Assembly (NCBI GenBank): GCA_018907035.1 | Contig: JACCIC010000039.1 | Span: 3,582,001 to 3,646,000, forward strand | Reading direction: 5' to 3' | DNA length: 64,000 bases | Origin: Sycobia sp. Sy_11 | Taxonomy: Eukaryota > Arthropoda > Insecta > Hymenoptera > Epichrysomallidae | In this document: positions 11,591-25,517 of the stretch, piece by piece | Layout of the letters: each line of letters starts with the position of its first letter | Numbering within the stretch: position 1 is the stretch's first letter | The notes under the pieces: model-generated | Databases searched by the model: none | Seen by the model: the letters and a program-made list of their open reading frames with translations, nothing else | Told to the model about the DNA's origin: nothing | Made by a program: the position numbers and the translations under genes

Positions 11591-13172
11591 TTTCATCCAT
11601 GTATAATTTGAGAATTTTCAGAAGTCACTGTATGCCAAATCCCAGATGGAAAGAAGAATACGTCGAACTACTGTTTTAGCTAAGCTAACAAGGAGAACGT
11701 CACGTCTTTGGATTTTGGATTTGGCCGTAACTAATCGAATCTTTCCGAATGTACGTAAACAAAACCCATTATTTCCGATGACCCTTTGGTTCACAGAATT
11801 TGAAAATATAATCATGAGCGTATATGTACTCCAATTAATAATTATTTATAATAAAAAAAAACTCACACAGGACCTTTTCCGACTAGAATAATGATTTTTT
11901 TTTCATACAAAATTATAAAAACAAAAAAAAGATAAATATAATACAAATTATATTCCGTGCATTTTTCGTAAATTTTAATAACTAAAATTCAATAAGAATT
12001 AAAAATCTATGCATAGAAATAATTAATCTACGAAAATAATACGAATTTAATATAATATTTGCAGTAATTTAATTACTCTATGGATCGTGTAAACAAAATC
12101 TGACAAAGATAGCAGTATTATTTGCATACGCATGAATTATTTGTACAAGATTGGCCTGGACCATTTTTAATTCTTATGCAATATATTTGGCCGTAAAAAT
12201 TGCAAGCAATGCATAGAATTAAATTAATATTATATTTTATTTGTAGTTGATGCATTTTAATACAAAAAAGAAAACTAGAATTTTTTAGTGACGTGGCCTA
12301 TATGAAGTGAGGAATAATTAGAGAAAATTAAAAGTTCAATTTTACATTTTTTTTTTAAAAATCTCCTCCTTCAAAATGACATTATATTAATACCGACGAA
12401 ATTGACATGTCGGCCAAACCACGCCACGGTGGGACTGCTTGGTCGTTTGAGCTACAGATTTCAAATCTGGCAAGTTTGTTTTGATGTCCGAGCAATAATG
12501 GCTATACGAATGAAAAAATTTTTTCTCGCAATATAATTTCGAAATTATGTAGGTTTTATTTGTCAATAATTTTCCTTATAGTATCATTTAAATACGTAAA
12601 AGTTGATAAAATTAAGATAAAATTCTTAAAGCCGCCTGAATTTTAACAAAAGCGTCAATTTATTTATAAAATTTATAAAAAATAAATTTTATAAAAAACA
12701 CTATTAAAAATATTAAGAGCAATTCAATCTTTCGCGCGTAGAAAAAAATTAACAGATTTAATACACAATAATTCTAAGCAATATTAGCCAAGAAATAAGG
12801 AAAGCTAAGCCATGACTCAGATAGTTATAAAGTAATGTGAGCGTACCGATACGCATCTCCTTCGTACAGAACCGAAGAGGAAAAAGAAACGGAATTAACA
12901 AAACCTTTCTACATTATTCCCATAAGCATATACCGCGGTCGTCATTGGCATTTCCATCGATACCTGAACTCACTTTATATTGAACGAAACAAGAAGAAGA
13001 AGAAAAAAAAGAGCATCGAATGACGTCGAAACCCAACTTCAAACCGTTCCAAACTCGAAACTCCTCGATTCCCATTTATATTCCCGCGTCGACCGATTCG
13101 AAATTTCCGAGGCGCCTACGCCCACGAAAGGATCGGCGGAACCGAACTTATCTTATAAAGGGCGCTGAGAGC

Positions 13173-13176
<4 letters not shown>

Positions 13177-13219
<43 letters not shown>
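13177..13219. repeat. (GA)n microsatellite
   Basis: About 43 bp of nearly perfect GA on the plus strand. Confidence 0.95.
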
Positions 13220-13221
<2 letters not shown>

Positions 13222-13508
13222 CCAGGAGCGACACCACAGAGCTGCTGGCTTTTATTGGATACGTGACGAGTGCAGGCGCGTCGCACGTTGGAGCCGCTAT
13301 AACTTGATACGAAGGAGATCGCTCGGCAAGGGGGGGTGTGGGGGGGGGCGTGGGACCGTGAACAAGAGAAGGAGAGAATGACACGAGCGGGCACGATGAC
13401 ACACATGCGGACGCGCACAAGGGCAGAGACGGGTAAGCCGAGCGTTGCAGGCCTGCGTTGGTAATGAGGAAAACTTTAGCCGCCCAACCCTCACCGTTTC
13501 CTATGCAC

Positions 13509-13529
13509 CCACACACACACACGCGCGCG

Positions 13530-13589
<60 letters not shown>

Positions 13590-13611
13590 TTCTCTCTATC
13601 TCTATCTATCT
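13509..13611. repeat. Compound (CA)n-(CG)n-(CT)n microsatellite
   Basis: Three dinucleotide repeats adjoin: CA (13509-13522), CG (13522-13533) and CT with TTTC and ATCT interruptions (13533-13611). A (CG)n-(GT)n block follows at 13809-13840. Confidence 0.95.
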
Positions 13612-14895
13612 ATGTCGCCTCTCTTTACCGCATCGAAACCCACCGAACACCGGCTATATAGGCGTTCTATTGATTTTTTCCCTTTTCCTTCCCATCGGCC
13701 CCCGACGCGGGCCGGACCGGCAATGGGGCAATTTATCGCGCTGCAAATCTCGTTACGCGGTCACCGACGAAATTTCATGGCGAGCAACGATTTTGGTGTG
13801 TGCCCGCCCGCGCGCGCGCGTGTGTGTGTGTGTGTGTGTTTAACGAATAAAACACCAGTTTTTCTCCCTAGGTCTACGCTAAAATTCATTTGTTTTATAC
13901 ATAAGATTCAACTTGACCTAGTTATTGTAGTTTTCTATTTATGAGATTTAAATGGTATATTATTGCTTTTTTTTACGTTTTATCTACATTACGGTACAAA
14001 AAAAATTGCATGCACAATGTTACTCCGTAATTATGTCCGCTTTAGCTCCAAATACATCAGAGACATAAAATATTAATCACCGCAAAATAATCGGTTTATC
14101 AGTAAATAGTTGTCATTTTTGAAAAATTAAATATTTGACACCAAATGAACTATCGATGAAATATGACAATGCGAAGGAGTCAAAACTATTATTATAATTA
14201 TTATTATCGGATCGTTATCTATTCCAAGATAACCGATAATACTTCTTAGATAAACGCAGTCAGAATTAAGCATACTTTACGAACTATGTTGATCAGACAA
14301 ATATTATGCGTGGCACGCCTTGCAAAGGATGTTGATCCTGGAATTGCAAAAACATCATATACATAGGCCATGAATATTAGTTTTTGACTTATTCGCATCG
14401 ACGGCTTTCTTTTTTTTTCAGTGAATAATCCACGTATTAATAAAAGCTTTCTAAAATACGAAAGCGACAATGCGAATGCATTTCGTGCTAGAATTCTGAT
14501 AATTCCTAAGCAGTTGTGGAGTTTTATTCAATTTAACAAAATCATAATAGTCGTTTTATAAACGAACGTATTTTAGGCAAGAATGAGTTAACGTTATTCC
14601 CGCGATAAATCAAGGAACTGGACGATGAAATCTTATTGATCCATATAGCCATTGTATCACCAGTGTGTTTCATACGAAACGTTTAATTTCGACAAACGTC
14701 ACGTGACGAATTGGAAACTTATATTAGTGCATAGACAGATAATTAATCTTGATGCAGATGAAAAAAATACATACGCACACGCGCGCGCGCGCCTATATAG
14801 GTTTACGTATATATGTATCTAGGAATATCTGCTATCTCACCTATTCATTCGCATTATGTACAATATGCCGAAAAAATTATTGATACAGGTTCACG

Positions 14896-14896
<1 letters not shown>

Positions 14897-14943
<47 letters not shown>
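14897..14943. repeat. (AT)n microsatellite
   Basis: AT repeat with one CAT interruption near its left end. Confidence 0.95.
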
Positions 14944-14944
<1 letters not shown>

Positions 14945-15103
14945 GTTTAAAAATAATATACTCGATGCAAATAGCCTTTACGTGCAGCACACGATATAAG
15001 CAAAAGCACGCGTGGAAGACATGAAAGGTACCGATGAACGAGCCATACATGTTTTTAAACGTAGGCTCGGTACTGGTCTTTTTTCTTTCTTTACTTCTTC
15101 TTT

Positions 15104-15106
<3 letters not shown>

Positions 15107-15139
<33 letters not shown>
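15107..15139. repeat. (ATTT)n tetranucleotide repeat
   Basis: About eight ATTT units followed by a T run to 15154. Confidence 0.95.
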
Positions 15140-15140
<1 letters not shown>

Positions 15141-15455
15141 TTTTTTTTTTTTTTGAAAGCAACTTTTCCTTGTCCGATAGATTGGCAAGAATGAGAGGTT
15201 CTTTGTATCATTCGAACCTCCCGATGGTCGTTGGATTGGGAGGGGAGGGGGAAGGCGATCTCGCTGTCGATCGATACGCAACCAACCATCGCATCCTTCC
15301 GCGTTAACAGCTAAATAAACAAAAGAGGGACGCCCGTTCGCGCATAGGTCTGGGTAAAACGGGTGGCGGCCTCTTCTTCTATCTCGTGTTTATTATGGGA
15401 CGCAGACGTCCCAGTCGCAAAAATTCCGGAATAAGCAGGAACATGCACACACAGA

Positions 15456-15483
15456 AACACACACACACACACACACACACACA
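15456..15483. repeat. (CA)n microsatellite
   Basis: About 28 bp of perfect CA. Confidence 0.95.
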
Positions 15484-16993
15484 GTGCTTATTACGATTAT
15501 GTATTCGAAAGTAGTACAAGAGTATAAACGAGGATTTTCAAAGATACGTAAATATTTTTTCCCCTCCAAAGCTTTCGTCCCACACGCGCGTACACGGATT
15601 ACGTTCCGCACGGGTCGCTTTTATTTTTCGACGGTCGTTCGAGGGCTCGTTAACGAGCTGCTCGGATCCCATGATCGCCGAAATCGAACGTTGACAATTG
15701 TCGCGCGCAAAACTCGGGCCAGTTAATGCGGACGTGGACAATGGGGTGGAGGGCGGGGGGAGTGGGTATACTGGAGGTTCTTTCAATTTTTCTCATTGGA
15801 GGATTCGTTGGGAAATTGCGAAAGCACGGAGTTGACGAATGGAAAATGACGCCGATGCAGTTCTGTAGAGGATTTTTCGAGAAGATTTTCCGTGCAACGC
15901 GTCGACAAAGATGGAGATCGAAGCTTCAGTATTATCTTCAACTTGCGTTATCCAAAATTCGCAGAATTGTAGGACGAGGCGACGCTTTGCACGGGTCCTC
16001 GGTGCAATTCTCGAAATTATGGCAGAGGGAACGGCTTCCTCATTACATTTCATAATAAGAATCTTATGGATGGGTACATTATGAACACAAATATATCTTC
16101 TGTAATTCCGCATTCTATCGGATACGACGAATGAATGAACGTTACCTCTTCTCGTTTATTAATGAAAAACTTACCGATGATTCGTAATCATGTCGACACA
16201 ACTACGTATGCGGTGTGCAGGAAAGCAAAGTGCACGACATCTACGTATAAAAGCCAATTCGGTAGCGCATGCATTGTAACATGTTAGATTTTGGTCTAAT
16301 TAATTATGGACTACTGCTAATGAAGAGAAATTTTTTTTTGAGGGAGTCGCGATTCAGAAGGATGGCCAAAAATTAACGTCGTTTAAACATTAAATAGATT
16401 TCATTGGGACTCTTACGGTAGCATCATTAGTTATTTCGTTACAAATTAGTTATACAGTTGTATAAGTTATACAGTTTTTACAAATTTTTATCAAAACGTC
16501 TAAATAACTAAGTGCGATCCATAGTAAATTCATACAAAACAGTAATGAAACTAATAATATTTCACGTATTAATTGGATATAGCAGATATTTAAAGCTCTC
16601 CTAAAAATAAAAAAATTGCGTCATAAAATAACCTATTGCTTCTATAACAAGCCAGGAAGATAATTCATTTGTTTCGATCAAAAATTTTATATAAATTATT
16701 CTCGTGCCAAAAAGCTTTATGTTAATTATTACTACTTATGAGGCGACCCCCTCAATCGACGTGTTAAGGCATGCTCTTCAATCAAACAAAATCAAACGTA
16801 TATCGTATTTTTCACATCTCAAAACTTTTGACTTCTCTTGCGAAAGAAAATAAACGGCGGTCTTTACATATACCCGAAATTTTTTTTTAACAGCGCCAAT
16901 AAACAAAGTAAATATATGCTGACATAGAGCCTAAGGTGCTTCGGGAGTGGGCGTGGGTGAAGCAGACAGAAGGAGATAAAAATAAGAGAGTGG

Positions 16994-17030
16994 AAGAGAG
17001 AGAGAGAGAGAGAGAGTGAGAGAGAGGGAA
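16994..17030. repeat. (GA)n tract just after the exon 2 donor
   Basis: Plus-strand GA, so (CU)n in the transcript, beginning about 19 nt downstream of the exon 2 donor. Confidence 0.95.
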
Positions 17031-17048
17031 GGAAACATCGAGACTTAC

Positions 17049-17198
17049 CTCGAGGATGCCCTCGAGCACGGGGTCCTGCATGCTGCCGCCGGCTGCGGTC
17101 CTCGCGGAGGTGATGGCCCCTGCTGCGAATCCAGTGCCGAGCAGCTGGGTGGCAGCAGCCTGCGGCGCCGCGGAAGCGCCACCTCCGACGCCACAGCA
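17049..17198 (-). CDS. Exon 2 of the minus-strand coiled-coil gene; Ala/Gly-rich segment
   Basis: 150 nt (50 codons) between TCCCCAG|TGC and GAG|GTAAGT; phase 0 at both ends. It reads CCGVGGGASAAPQAAATQLL, continues through further Ala/Gly/Thr-rich sequence, and ends SMQDPVLEGILE, which joins QMRETEAR of exon 3 to begin the coiled coil. The Met in SMQDPV is the first in-frame ATG visible in the assembled chain and would be the start if the 44-kb exon is untranslated. The exon is GC-rich, flanked by a 96-bp (GT)n tract upstream in the transcript and a (CU)n tract downstream. Function unknown. Confidence 0.75.
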
Positions 17199-17289
17199 CT
17201 GGGGAGAAAAGAGAGAAGGCGATGAGACGACGAATGTGCATAGAGGGGCTACGCGCGTATTGTGCGAGTTGCCGCTACACAGACACACA

Positions 17290-17389
<100 letters not shown>

Positions 17390-17679
17390 GCATTAGAGTG
17401 GCGTATATCATGTAGTACTCGAGAGCGCCCCTTGGTTTATACGCGTGATGTAGTTTTAGCGCTAGTGGGGCTGTACGAACGCGAGCGTCTTATCGGCGTG
17501 CGACGAGCTTATCGCGCCGAGGCGCGCGGTGTTATCGACCTACCTGCCCTCCCTTTCTATGTATTAATTAGCGGTATACCCCCTGATATATATATATGTG
17601 ACTGACGTGTGCGCCTGCTCGAGACCCTCATTGGAGCTTTTATGTTGATATACGATATCACTGGAAAAACTTGGCGAAT

Positions 17680-17683
<4 letters not shown>

Positions 17684-17729
<46 letters not shown>
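17684..17729. repeat. (AT)n microsatellite
   Basis: About 46 bp of perfect AT. Confidence 0.95.
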
Positions 17730-17735
<6 letters not shown>

Positions 17736-17759
17736 TGCAAATAGTCACGATTAAGAATC

Positions 17760-19740
17760 ATTGACTACTAATCACTGATCATGAATTATTATTTCTTCAC
17801 TATCGTTGCCGTGCAATTACAGATTTCATTATCGCATTAAAAAAGTGAATATATGTATTTGTTAGATTCATAAATTAATTTCTTGTCATTATCAAGAGAG
17901 AATAGACAAAATGAAGAGTAACTATTACCTTAGTGATCGTTAGAAAATTAATTTGGTTAATTACGATTTAGTTAGTAAACCTTTAGTGATGTGCCAAGTT
18001 GCAGGTTCTATATGTATTAAGTTGAATAAATATAATCAATAAAAACAATACACAAAAATTAATAATTAGTATCAATAAGATGGTTCGTTTTAATAATATT
18101 TATTATTATTAGCATTACGAAAGCAATTGGTAATAATACGAAAAAAATTTATTAAAACTACTAATATAGTTAACTATAGAATTTACATATAATATTTACT
18201 TAATATAACTTTTTTAAAATGTTATTTTTTGTTACTTCAACGCAAGGAACGCAATCATAATAACTGTGAAATATATGATTCACTAGTAGAATGTCGAAAC
18301 TTTGGGATAGGAACCCGAGACCAATTCGAAAGTCGGTATTTTCTAAAAACCTAACGACTCATTGTGGCTAACGTTTCTCCCTCATCCCCTTATCCTGTAC
18401 TAAACGTAACTTTCAATAGATAATGTACGTAAATATTAATCTTATCGTAGAAGATCTTGATCTAATCTAAATTCTGTTGGTGAAAATCACTCCAGTATTA
18501 AAAAACCTTGAAATTTTCACTGATTTATCAGTGAATAATAGTATTAATATTGCTCTGAGACATTGAATAATACGAGTTTTACTAACATTATGTTGCAACG
18601 AATACCGTTAAATAATATTACATAAGTTTTTATCAGTAAAAAATTTGAACTATTTTTTAGCAATGGAAGGATTTTAGTTCAAATTTAGAAAGCAGATTCG
18701 TTTTTTCAGAACGAAGAGTAAGTGATATGAATACTCGTATTTGCGACTTTTAGGTGATTTGGATAATGGGAATCGTCACTGGACAATAACTATTGTATGA
18801 TAAAACGCGAAATTGTCGAAACAAATCCGGAAAATTTTACTGATTTAGTAGAAAAGAAGGGAAAAAAATACAATGCTATACGAAGAAAAGTGCATACGGA
18901 CAAAGCTACGCTGATAATTGCTCCAATCGTCTGCGGCAATCGACGATAATTCGAAGCTAATTAAATGCCTACGACCGTACTGACTCCATACCTTTGGTTG
19001 TAATTTCATCGACGTCCCTCGTGAGTTGCAAGCTGGACGAACATTCGAGAAAATCATTTGATTACATAATGAGCAATAAATTATTACGTAATTTATACCG
19101 AATGCTTGCAGCTGACGTCGCTATAAGGCTTCGAAGAGATACGCGAAGGTATCTCGTTATCGAAATTGTTCTTAATATTCGCAAAAAATTACGTATATTC
19201 AAAGAAGCGTTGTTAACAAGTTTTGTTAACAATTTTGTTGAAGCAACTTTGATAATTTAAAAATAAATATGAAGATTATCTTATGAGTCAGTCTAGGACA
19301 ATTGAACGATTCATTTCAAATATGCATATTGCATTTATAAGAATTCTGTTATATATTTTAGATCACAACCTGCTTAGTTAAAATAAGATTAAAACTAATA
19401 CTATTTAATAATATTAGTATTTTTTTTACTATAATTTCGAATTAATCATCCACTGAATTATCATTCAATTTTTAGAGTAAATATAAATAAAAGATTGCAG
19501 AAAAGCAAAAATTTTATATTCATCTTGAAATACTATATTATATTAATATAGACGTTTATACACTTTATACTTTATACTATATACAATAGATATTTTGTGA
19601 GGACTATCTATTTACCAAACACCGCTAGATTTCAGATTTCTATACAGTCTTTTCTCAAAAGACGAAAGATTTATATCATGGAGAGGACCTAGATCAAGAT
19701 ATTTAGAATAGACATTCAGAATATATATATCTACGTTCCC
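17760..19740. other. AT-rich sequence, nothing recognised
   Basis: Plain AT-rich intronic sequence. An open frame at 18994-19260 shows no domain or codon signal. Confidence 0.6.
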
Positions 19741-19755
19741 ACAAGAAAACATTTG

Positions 19756-19756
<1 letters not shown>

Positions 19757-19824
<68 letters not shown>
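19757..19824. repeat. (CT)n microsatellite
   Basis: About 68 bp of perfect CT. It abuts the 3' side of the decayed LINE that follows. Confidence 0.97.
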
Positions 19825-19829
<5 letters not shown>

Positions 19830-19859
19830 TCTAGGGATATGATCTCAAATCTTCGTTTT

Positions 19860-21720
19860 TGCAAGGAATTGGATTAGTTAATACCATAGATATGAGAATA
19901 TTACTCCATTTTTTGTTGAACTGTTCCAGTTATTCTACCATGCATCAATGTATTTGTCACAGAGTACCACAGTGGCACGTAATTTGCCGTCGCGTGGAGC
20001 TTGAATCTTTGGCGTTGCCTACAGTGTTATCCTGTCTCTGATAGATAGATTGTTCCCACAACCACAACTTGTGTCATTTACTTCTGATAACATATCATGT
20101 TAAATAAAACTTTTTTCGCTGATCCTTACGAATCAGATAGTGTCAACCCGACACTGCATCTACAACGATAGGTTTGTTTAAGTAATTAGAGTCTTAAATT
20201 AACGGACCTATACCTATATCTAGCCAGGATTTGGTTAAATACATTTGGGTTATTAAGTCGCATATTCTTATATGCATTTTAAAGTGTCCCACGGGGTTTT
20301 ACGATTAACATCTTACATTGGTGTATATTTAGCTTTGTTTTATTGAGACAACGCGAAGATTATATTTTGTCAATTTAAGTTTGGTTTTGTTTTACCTACG
20401 GGCGTCCGAGTCCACGAGGACTACTAAGTCATTGGTCCTAAACTACGAGTTGCACCTCAGGTGTACTAAGCAAGCACAGATAAGGATCGAACAGAAGGTG
20501 ACATAATGCAAAACGGAACCAATAATTGAACCTTACAGGATAACCACGGTAATCTCTTTTTGTATGATACCTTCAAAGACATTTCTTATGAGAATTTTTC
20601 TTTTTAAGTAGTCACTAATCACTTTCCTGATACCTCAGACATATGGCGTATAGTCGAGTCCCTTCATAACAGAAGACTACCACACATTATGGAAGTCGTA
20701 CTTTATAGTTCCAGAATAACGTATATCTTTGATATACAATCATAACGTATATTTTGGACGACTCATTGTCAACTTTACGTTACCGAGCGATAACATCCGC
20801 AATACATCTACACCTGAATCCATATTATAGTTAAATTATCTATTTATTCATTATAAAAACTACGAGCATTATTGCAATATAGTTAATATTAGAACGCCTG
20901 TAGTGCGTTTGATCATCAGGATTCTTTTCGTCAGCTTTACGAATCATAAGTTCTTGGTTTACTTTAACTTATTAGGAACTAACGAGTACGTCGGGTAGAA
21001 GTAGTAGATACTTATCGAATTATATATAATGATAAGACTTTATCCAGCTCAGCTAATGAGAGTTTAGATTGATCTCCCGCGGAAGAGGAATATTCGTCAT
21101 TTACCGCAATTTTTTATTCTCTGTTGCTTTTTTAAAAACCCTCAGTGGAACAACCAGTGGTAGGGCACTGCTAACAGTGTTTGCGCAATCTGTTGAATGT
21201 TCATCGCAAATTTTCAACTGCATGTAGCATCCCTCGATGAATGATTTTTCAGCTTGAATAAGGCGACCTATTATACAAGAGTTCTAAACTCGTGTGTTCT
21301 TTACACGACAATTTGTCTATCCATATGATTCCATCACGTATTTCTTCGTTACAAAAAGTGCGTTCATTTCAATTACATATTGATCAGATTCGGAAAGAAC
21401 AGAAATATTCATGTATAAGATATGTTTTTACTTTTTCTTGAGCGTAATATCTGAAGATCGTGTATGGGCCATCTATAGTTCAAATCCTTATGTGGAATAT
21501 TCTTTATGAATATTTCATGTAGGAAATAGTATCAAACTAATTGACGTCTGTGTTTCTAAAATCGTTGATCATAATTATAGTGTCCGTATGACTAGAGGTC
21601 ATTTTCACGAGTAGATCCAAGCATATCCCAACTTTCAATTATCTGTATCTTTCTCATAATCAGATGTTAAAAAAATTTTATCATTCAAATTCAGATGTTT
21701 GGATCACTTTATATCAGCTC
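19860..21720 (-). mobile_element. Decayed non-LTR retrotransposon, reverse transcriptase domain (jockey/R1-like)
   Basis: Translating the minus strand over about 20720-20400 gives one frame with three stops that keeps the RT motif order of insect LINEs. First comes a segment like the conserved AFNxVWW region followed by a helix (YDFHNVW, stop, SSVMKGLDYTPY). Then comes GIRKVISDYLKRKILI, matching the VISDYLxxR motif. Next is KEITVVIL, stop, GSIIGSVL, a damaged GVPQGSxLGPxL motif. Last is NDLVVLVDSDA, the ADD catalytic box with its first residues altered. Beyond this core the sequence is too decayed to read, so the outer limits are estimates. It sits in the large putative intron in the same orientation as the host gene. 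Clade assignment is tentative. Confidence 0.6.
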
Positions 21721-22905
21721 CATTTATTCATGATTACTCTGTGCACTTAATGAAAATCATGAAATGAGTAGTAGCATTCTTATTAAACTCAGATTAACTA
21801 TTATTATAATGTATATAACAATTTTGAACGAAGTTCTCGTCAACCACATTATAATTCATATTCCGCAAATCCATGCCATGTATATACGTAACTTTTCGTT
21901 TCTCAATTTGAAACTGCTGCGAAAAAAACGTTCCCGAGTATGGAAAAATACGAATCAGACAACAAAGACGTCGCACGATATATATTTTTGCAATTTCGCC
22001 ATAACGAATTGTTGTATATCAAAATTAGTCGCATAATTTCCATGAATTAAGAGATTAAAGTTTTATCAGCTTGCACCGCCCGACACATTAACTCTCGGCA
22101 CCGTATTTACTTTACTGCCGCTGCGTTATAGAATACTATATATGAGTCGTTCAACCTCGCCATAACCGCATATATACGATGATATAAGGAATCTAATGGT
22201 AGCGCTTCATTATTCGAGGCCGGAGTGCCTAGAATTTCATTAAGCACTCGTGTTTCCCGAGGTTTAACGTCCGCCCTCGAGGTCGGCTTAAATATTTCTC
22301 CCAAGCCTTTGTTCCGTCGTTATAATCATAGGTCTGCTTAATTTAGATTCATTTTTTCGCCCGTATTAGAAATATTCTAGGGGAAAAAATTGACTGCGAG
22401 TCAGAGCGTAGTAGGTATTTAATATAGAATACGTGCAGGTGTTTGTGGATTTATAATAATGCAACGATTACATATTCATCATCGCGCTCATATATAAAAT
22501 CTAAACTTATATTTAGAATCAGTTTTCGCATTTCTAATTTCTGTAACTTTGTCATGTCTAATTTAAATGCACCTAAGATCAGACATCAGGACGTGATCAT
22601 CGCAGATTCAACCTTTTCATTACTATTAATGACAAATCACGTGCATGTAGTAGATACATCCTAGAATAACTTCGCATTAGATCTATAGTTACATTTTGCT
22701 GCTTGTAGTCTTTAACGAGAAACGTGCAGAGCAACGAACGTTTTTCAGTCAGGCTTCTTCCTCTTGGGTATAGAATTTTTTTTCTTTTTTTGTTTGACAC
22801 GTCAGAGCTTTGAAAGCCCATTGGTATCGTGGATCCTATACTGACATAGAGGAGAGAAAAAATTTAAAACGAAACTCGCAAGAGAGAACTATGTAGGTAA
22901 AGGGA
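21720..22905. other. AT-rich sequence, nothing recognised
   Basis: A slightly GC-richer patch at 22070-22310 contains CpG but no motif or reading frame I can support. Confidence 0.5.
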
Positions 22906-22908
22906 AAA

Positions 22909-22911
<3 letters not shown>

Positions 22912-22967
<56 letters not shown>

Positions 22968-22968
22968 G
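22912..22968. repeat. (GA)n microsatellite
   Basis: About 57 bp of GA with one AA interruption. Confidence 0.95.
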
Positions 22969-23761
22969 TTTCGATCTCCCGCGGCGGCAATGACGTAATC
23001 CACACACGAAGACCGCTTCCAGTTATGCGCTCGAATCCATTTTTCGCCAGCCTATATATATATATATTCATCAACAAAGCCCCAATCTGCAATCTAGGGA
23101 TCTAGGATATCTCTCAGTATTTGCTCTTGTTCGACAATTGGTGGTTTCTTTCATACGTTTGATGTATATAAGTCCTTTCAAAATAACATATAACCACAAA
23201 ATTTGACAATGTAAACTTTGTAAGAAGAAATTAGGCTATATCATTTACCATATGCGATGAATATAATCTGGTAATTGATCTATCTCATCCATTTTTTCAG
23301 GCCTTTTAACCTATAACACTAAAAAAAAAAAGCGATTTTTGAACAATTGTGAAGCTTATCCGGAGAGAAAATCTCCGAAATCACGCCCCCATTTGTTCAG
23401 ATTCGAGTAAGATATGCTTTGTTTGTATTTTCATTTTCATATACATGTCGTTCGAGCATTATAATCGAACTCTTCGAATGGTGCGCCTACAACAGATTGC
23501 ACAACGATCAGATGTCGTTACTTCTTCTTAATTAGAACGAAGCCATCCAATTCTTGAGAATTTTTCATTCTGGATTCTGACTTTCTGACAGCTAACTTTC
23601 TTCAACGTAAGAGAATGAGAGCGAGAGAGAGATGAGCATATGTCGATACTTCCGTACCTCTTTTAGGCTACCGCTACTCTTTTAGGTATTATCGTAATCA
23701 AGATATTCTGATATAACTAATTATTTTATGAGTTAATTAATTTAATAATAGTTTAGACCTT

Positions 23762-24025
23762 GAAGATGAAAGAAAGTGGTTCAAAACGTCGGACAAATGA
23801 ACCAGAGAACACTGTAAATTTAGGCGGTGATGGCGGTCTGGTATTCTTTTGCTAACTTAGTATTTTTGCTTACTTATAGATTTTTTTTATTTTTTAATTT
23901 TATTTTTATTTTTATGGTTTCTATTTTATTTTATTTTATTTTTAAATTATTTTTATTTTCATTACTTATTTTTATTTCAGAAACTAGGGAGTTGATTATA
24001 AAAGGGACAGTCTGACTGCCATGAT
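23762..24025 (+). mobile_element. CAGTC-family dispersed repeat, copy at 23.8 kb
   Basis: Shares with the copies at 53.1, 57.0 and 59.1 kb an ordered set of blocks: a GATGAA...GGTTCAAAACGTCGGAC core, TTTTGCTAACTTAGTAT, a T/A-rich middle, a TTTATTTCAG block, and the end GACAGTCTGACTGCCAT. The middle here is an 80-bp TTTTATTTT low-complexity stretch. No coding capacity; it looks like a non-autonomous element or a terminal fragment of a larger one. Confidence 0.55.
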
Positions 24026-24029
24026 ATTA

Positions 24030-24880
24030 AGATTATTTTATAAATACTTTAAAACCGATAAAAGTACTTTTAATTTAAAGAATAATTAGTAACATCATTA
24101 AATTTACATATAATTTGAATAAGATGCTCGTATTAAGTTCTTATAGGGACCCTCGTCTAATTATTTATTTAAATATGGGGACATTTTCGAGTATGAATAT
24201 TATAAAATTTCTATATTGGACTCTTATTTAATATACGAAATCTTTAACAGACTCTAATCGGAATCGCATTAAAATTTCTGCACAGGATATAGCATCGCAA
24301 ATAATTCTTTCAGACAAAAAACTACAAACGTATGACGATAATATAACGCTTTCGGTAAAAAATTTCGATTGAATTTCTGTAAATTCTATTATTTTCTAGC
24401 GATAGATCGTATTGTGTTATTTTACATTTTCAAATCGACCCGAACAGGCTATGTATATCGCTAAGCGTGAAAATGACATTTTTTGCGCGTCTCACTAACA
24501 TGGCAAAGTTTCAAAATGCAATGTCTTGGAGAGAAGAAAGTTACTTTATCAAATTTTATGTGTGTGCCCGTGTGTTGTCTTCTCACGACCACCGCTCCGT
24601 TCATTCTCTTTCCTCCCGCACGAGCTAGACCCGGGCGAGCGCGCGCGCGCGCAATCGCCAAGAGAATCGATTTCAGACACTCGAGGCGGCTCAGCAAAAG
24701 ATGCTTATCGACGGCGCGACAAAATGAAGTGGCTGAATAAGTGATTAAAACAGAATCAAAAAAAACAAAAAAAAAAACAAAAAAACAAAAAATAAAAAAC
24801 GAAAAAAAGGCCAAAGATAAAAGTCGCTTACGCAGTATATAACGAAGAGCGAGAGAGAATGGGAGAGGTGAAATTGAAAG
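24030..24880. other. AT-rich sequence with a short CpG patch, nothing recognised
   Basis: It includes a (GC)n run at about 24639-24652 and A-rich sequence at 24757-24807. No gene signal. Confidence 0.5.
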
Positions 24881-24889
24881 CGAGCCGAG

Positions 24890-25460
24890 GAACTTTTTGA
24901 TCCCGACGATTTGCCGCGCATTCAAACCCCCCCCCTCCTCCCCCGGCCGATTGCACCGACACAATTCCATAATTCACAAGCGACACGCGGAATATAGCCT
25001 CGCGCTCCTTTATTATTCCTCCTTTCTCGCTGTCTTAATACCCTTCCTCCACCCCGCCCCCCCTCCCCACCGCCATTCACCGAGCCTCGCTTCCTTTCCC
25101 TCCCCCCCCCCACCTCCCGTTCGACCGATGACGATCCTCGTTATCCCATCTCGGAGGGAAGAATGCGAGTTTTCGGCGGCGACGGGGCGGCCGGGAGAGA
25201 CCAACGACGGCGTCGAACCCACCGACCTCGAGGCAGGGAGGAACAAAGCGGCCGCGGCGCGGAGCGGAAATCCGTCCGAGCGGGAGGGTAATTAATTGTC
25301 GGCGGGGCGCGTCGATTAGGCAAGTTTCGTCGCGCCCCGGTGAGGGACACAGAGCGCGACGCGTGATTTTCTCGCCCTTTGGCCCGTTTCGCGGAGAAAA
25401 CGGGATGATCGGGCGTAAACGCGGAGTCGGGCTTTATACGCGAGCGTCAGTACATGACAA
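24890..25460. other. GC-rich CpG island-like block with C-runs
   Basis: It contains C-runs (24926-24950, 25050-25070, 25097-25115) and dense CpG. The overlapping open frames on both strands are explained by the GC content. It could be regulatory; no motif decides it. Confidence 0.35.
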
Positions 25461-25490
25461 TGAATATTTCCGATTCGGTAGCTTAACGGA

Positions 25491-25517
25491 AAAAAAAAAA
25501 AAATTTTTTTTTTTTTC
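25491..25517. repeat. A-run/T-run palindrome
   Basis: About 13 A followed directly by about 14 T, self-complementary, ending in TTTCAG. Confidence 0.9.

Noticed and set aside
12405..12490. Short GC-containing island that might be a tRNA-like or SINE head
   Set aside because: No A/B box spacing, no fold and no poly(A) tail.
15726..16113. Overlapping open frames on both strands, one with a hydrophobic N-terminal stretch
   Set aside because: Both strands are open over the same bases, with no motif or splice signal to choose either.
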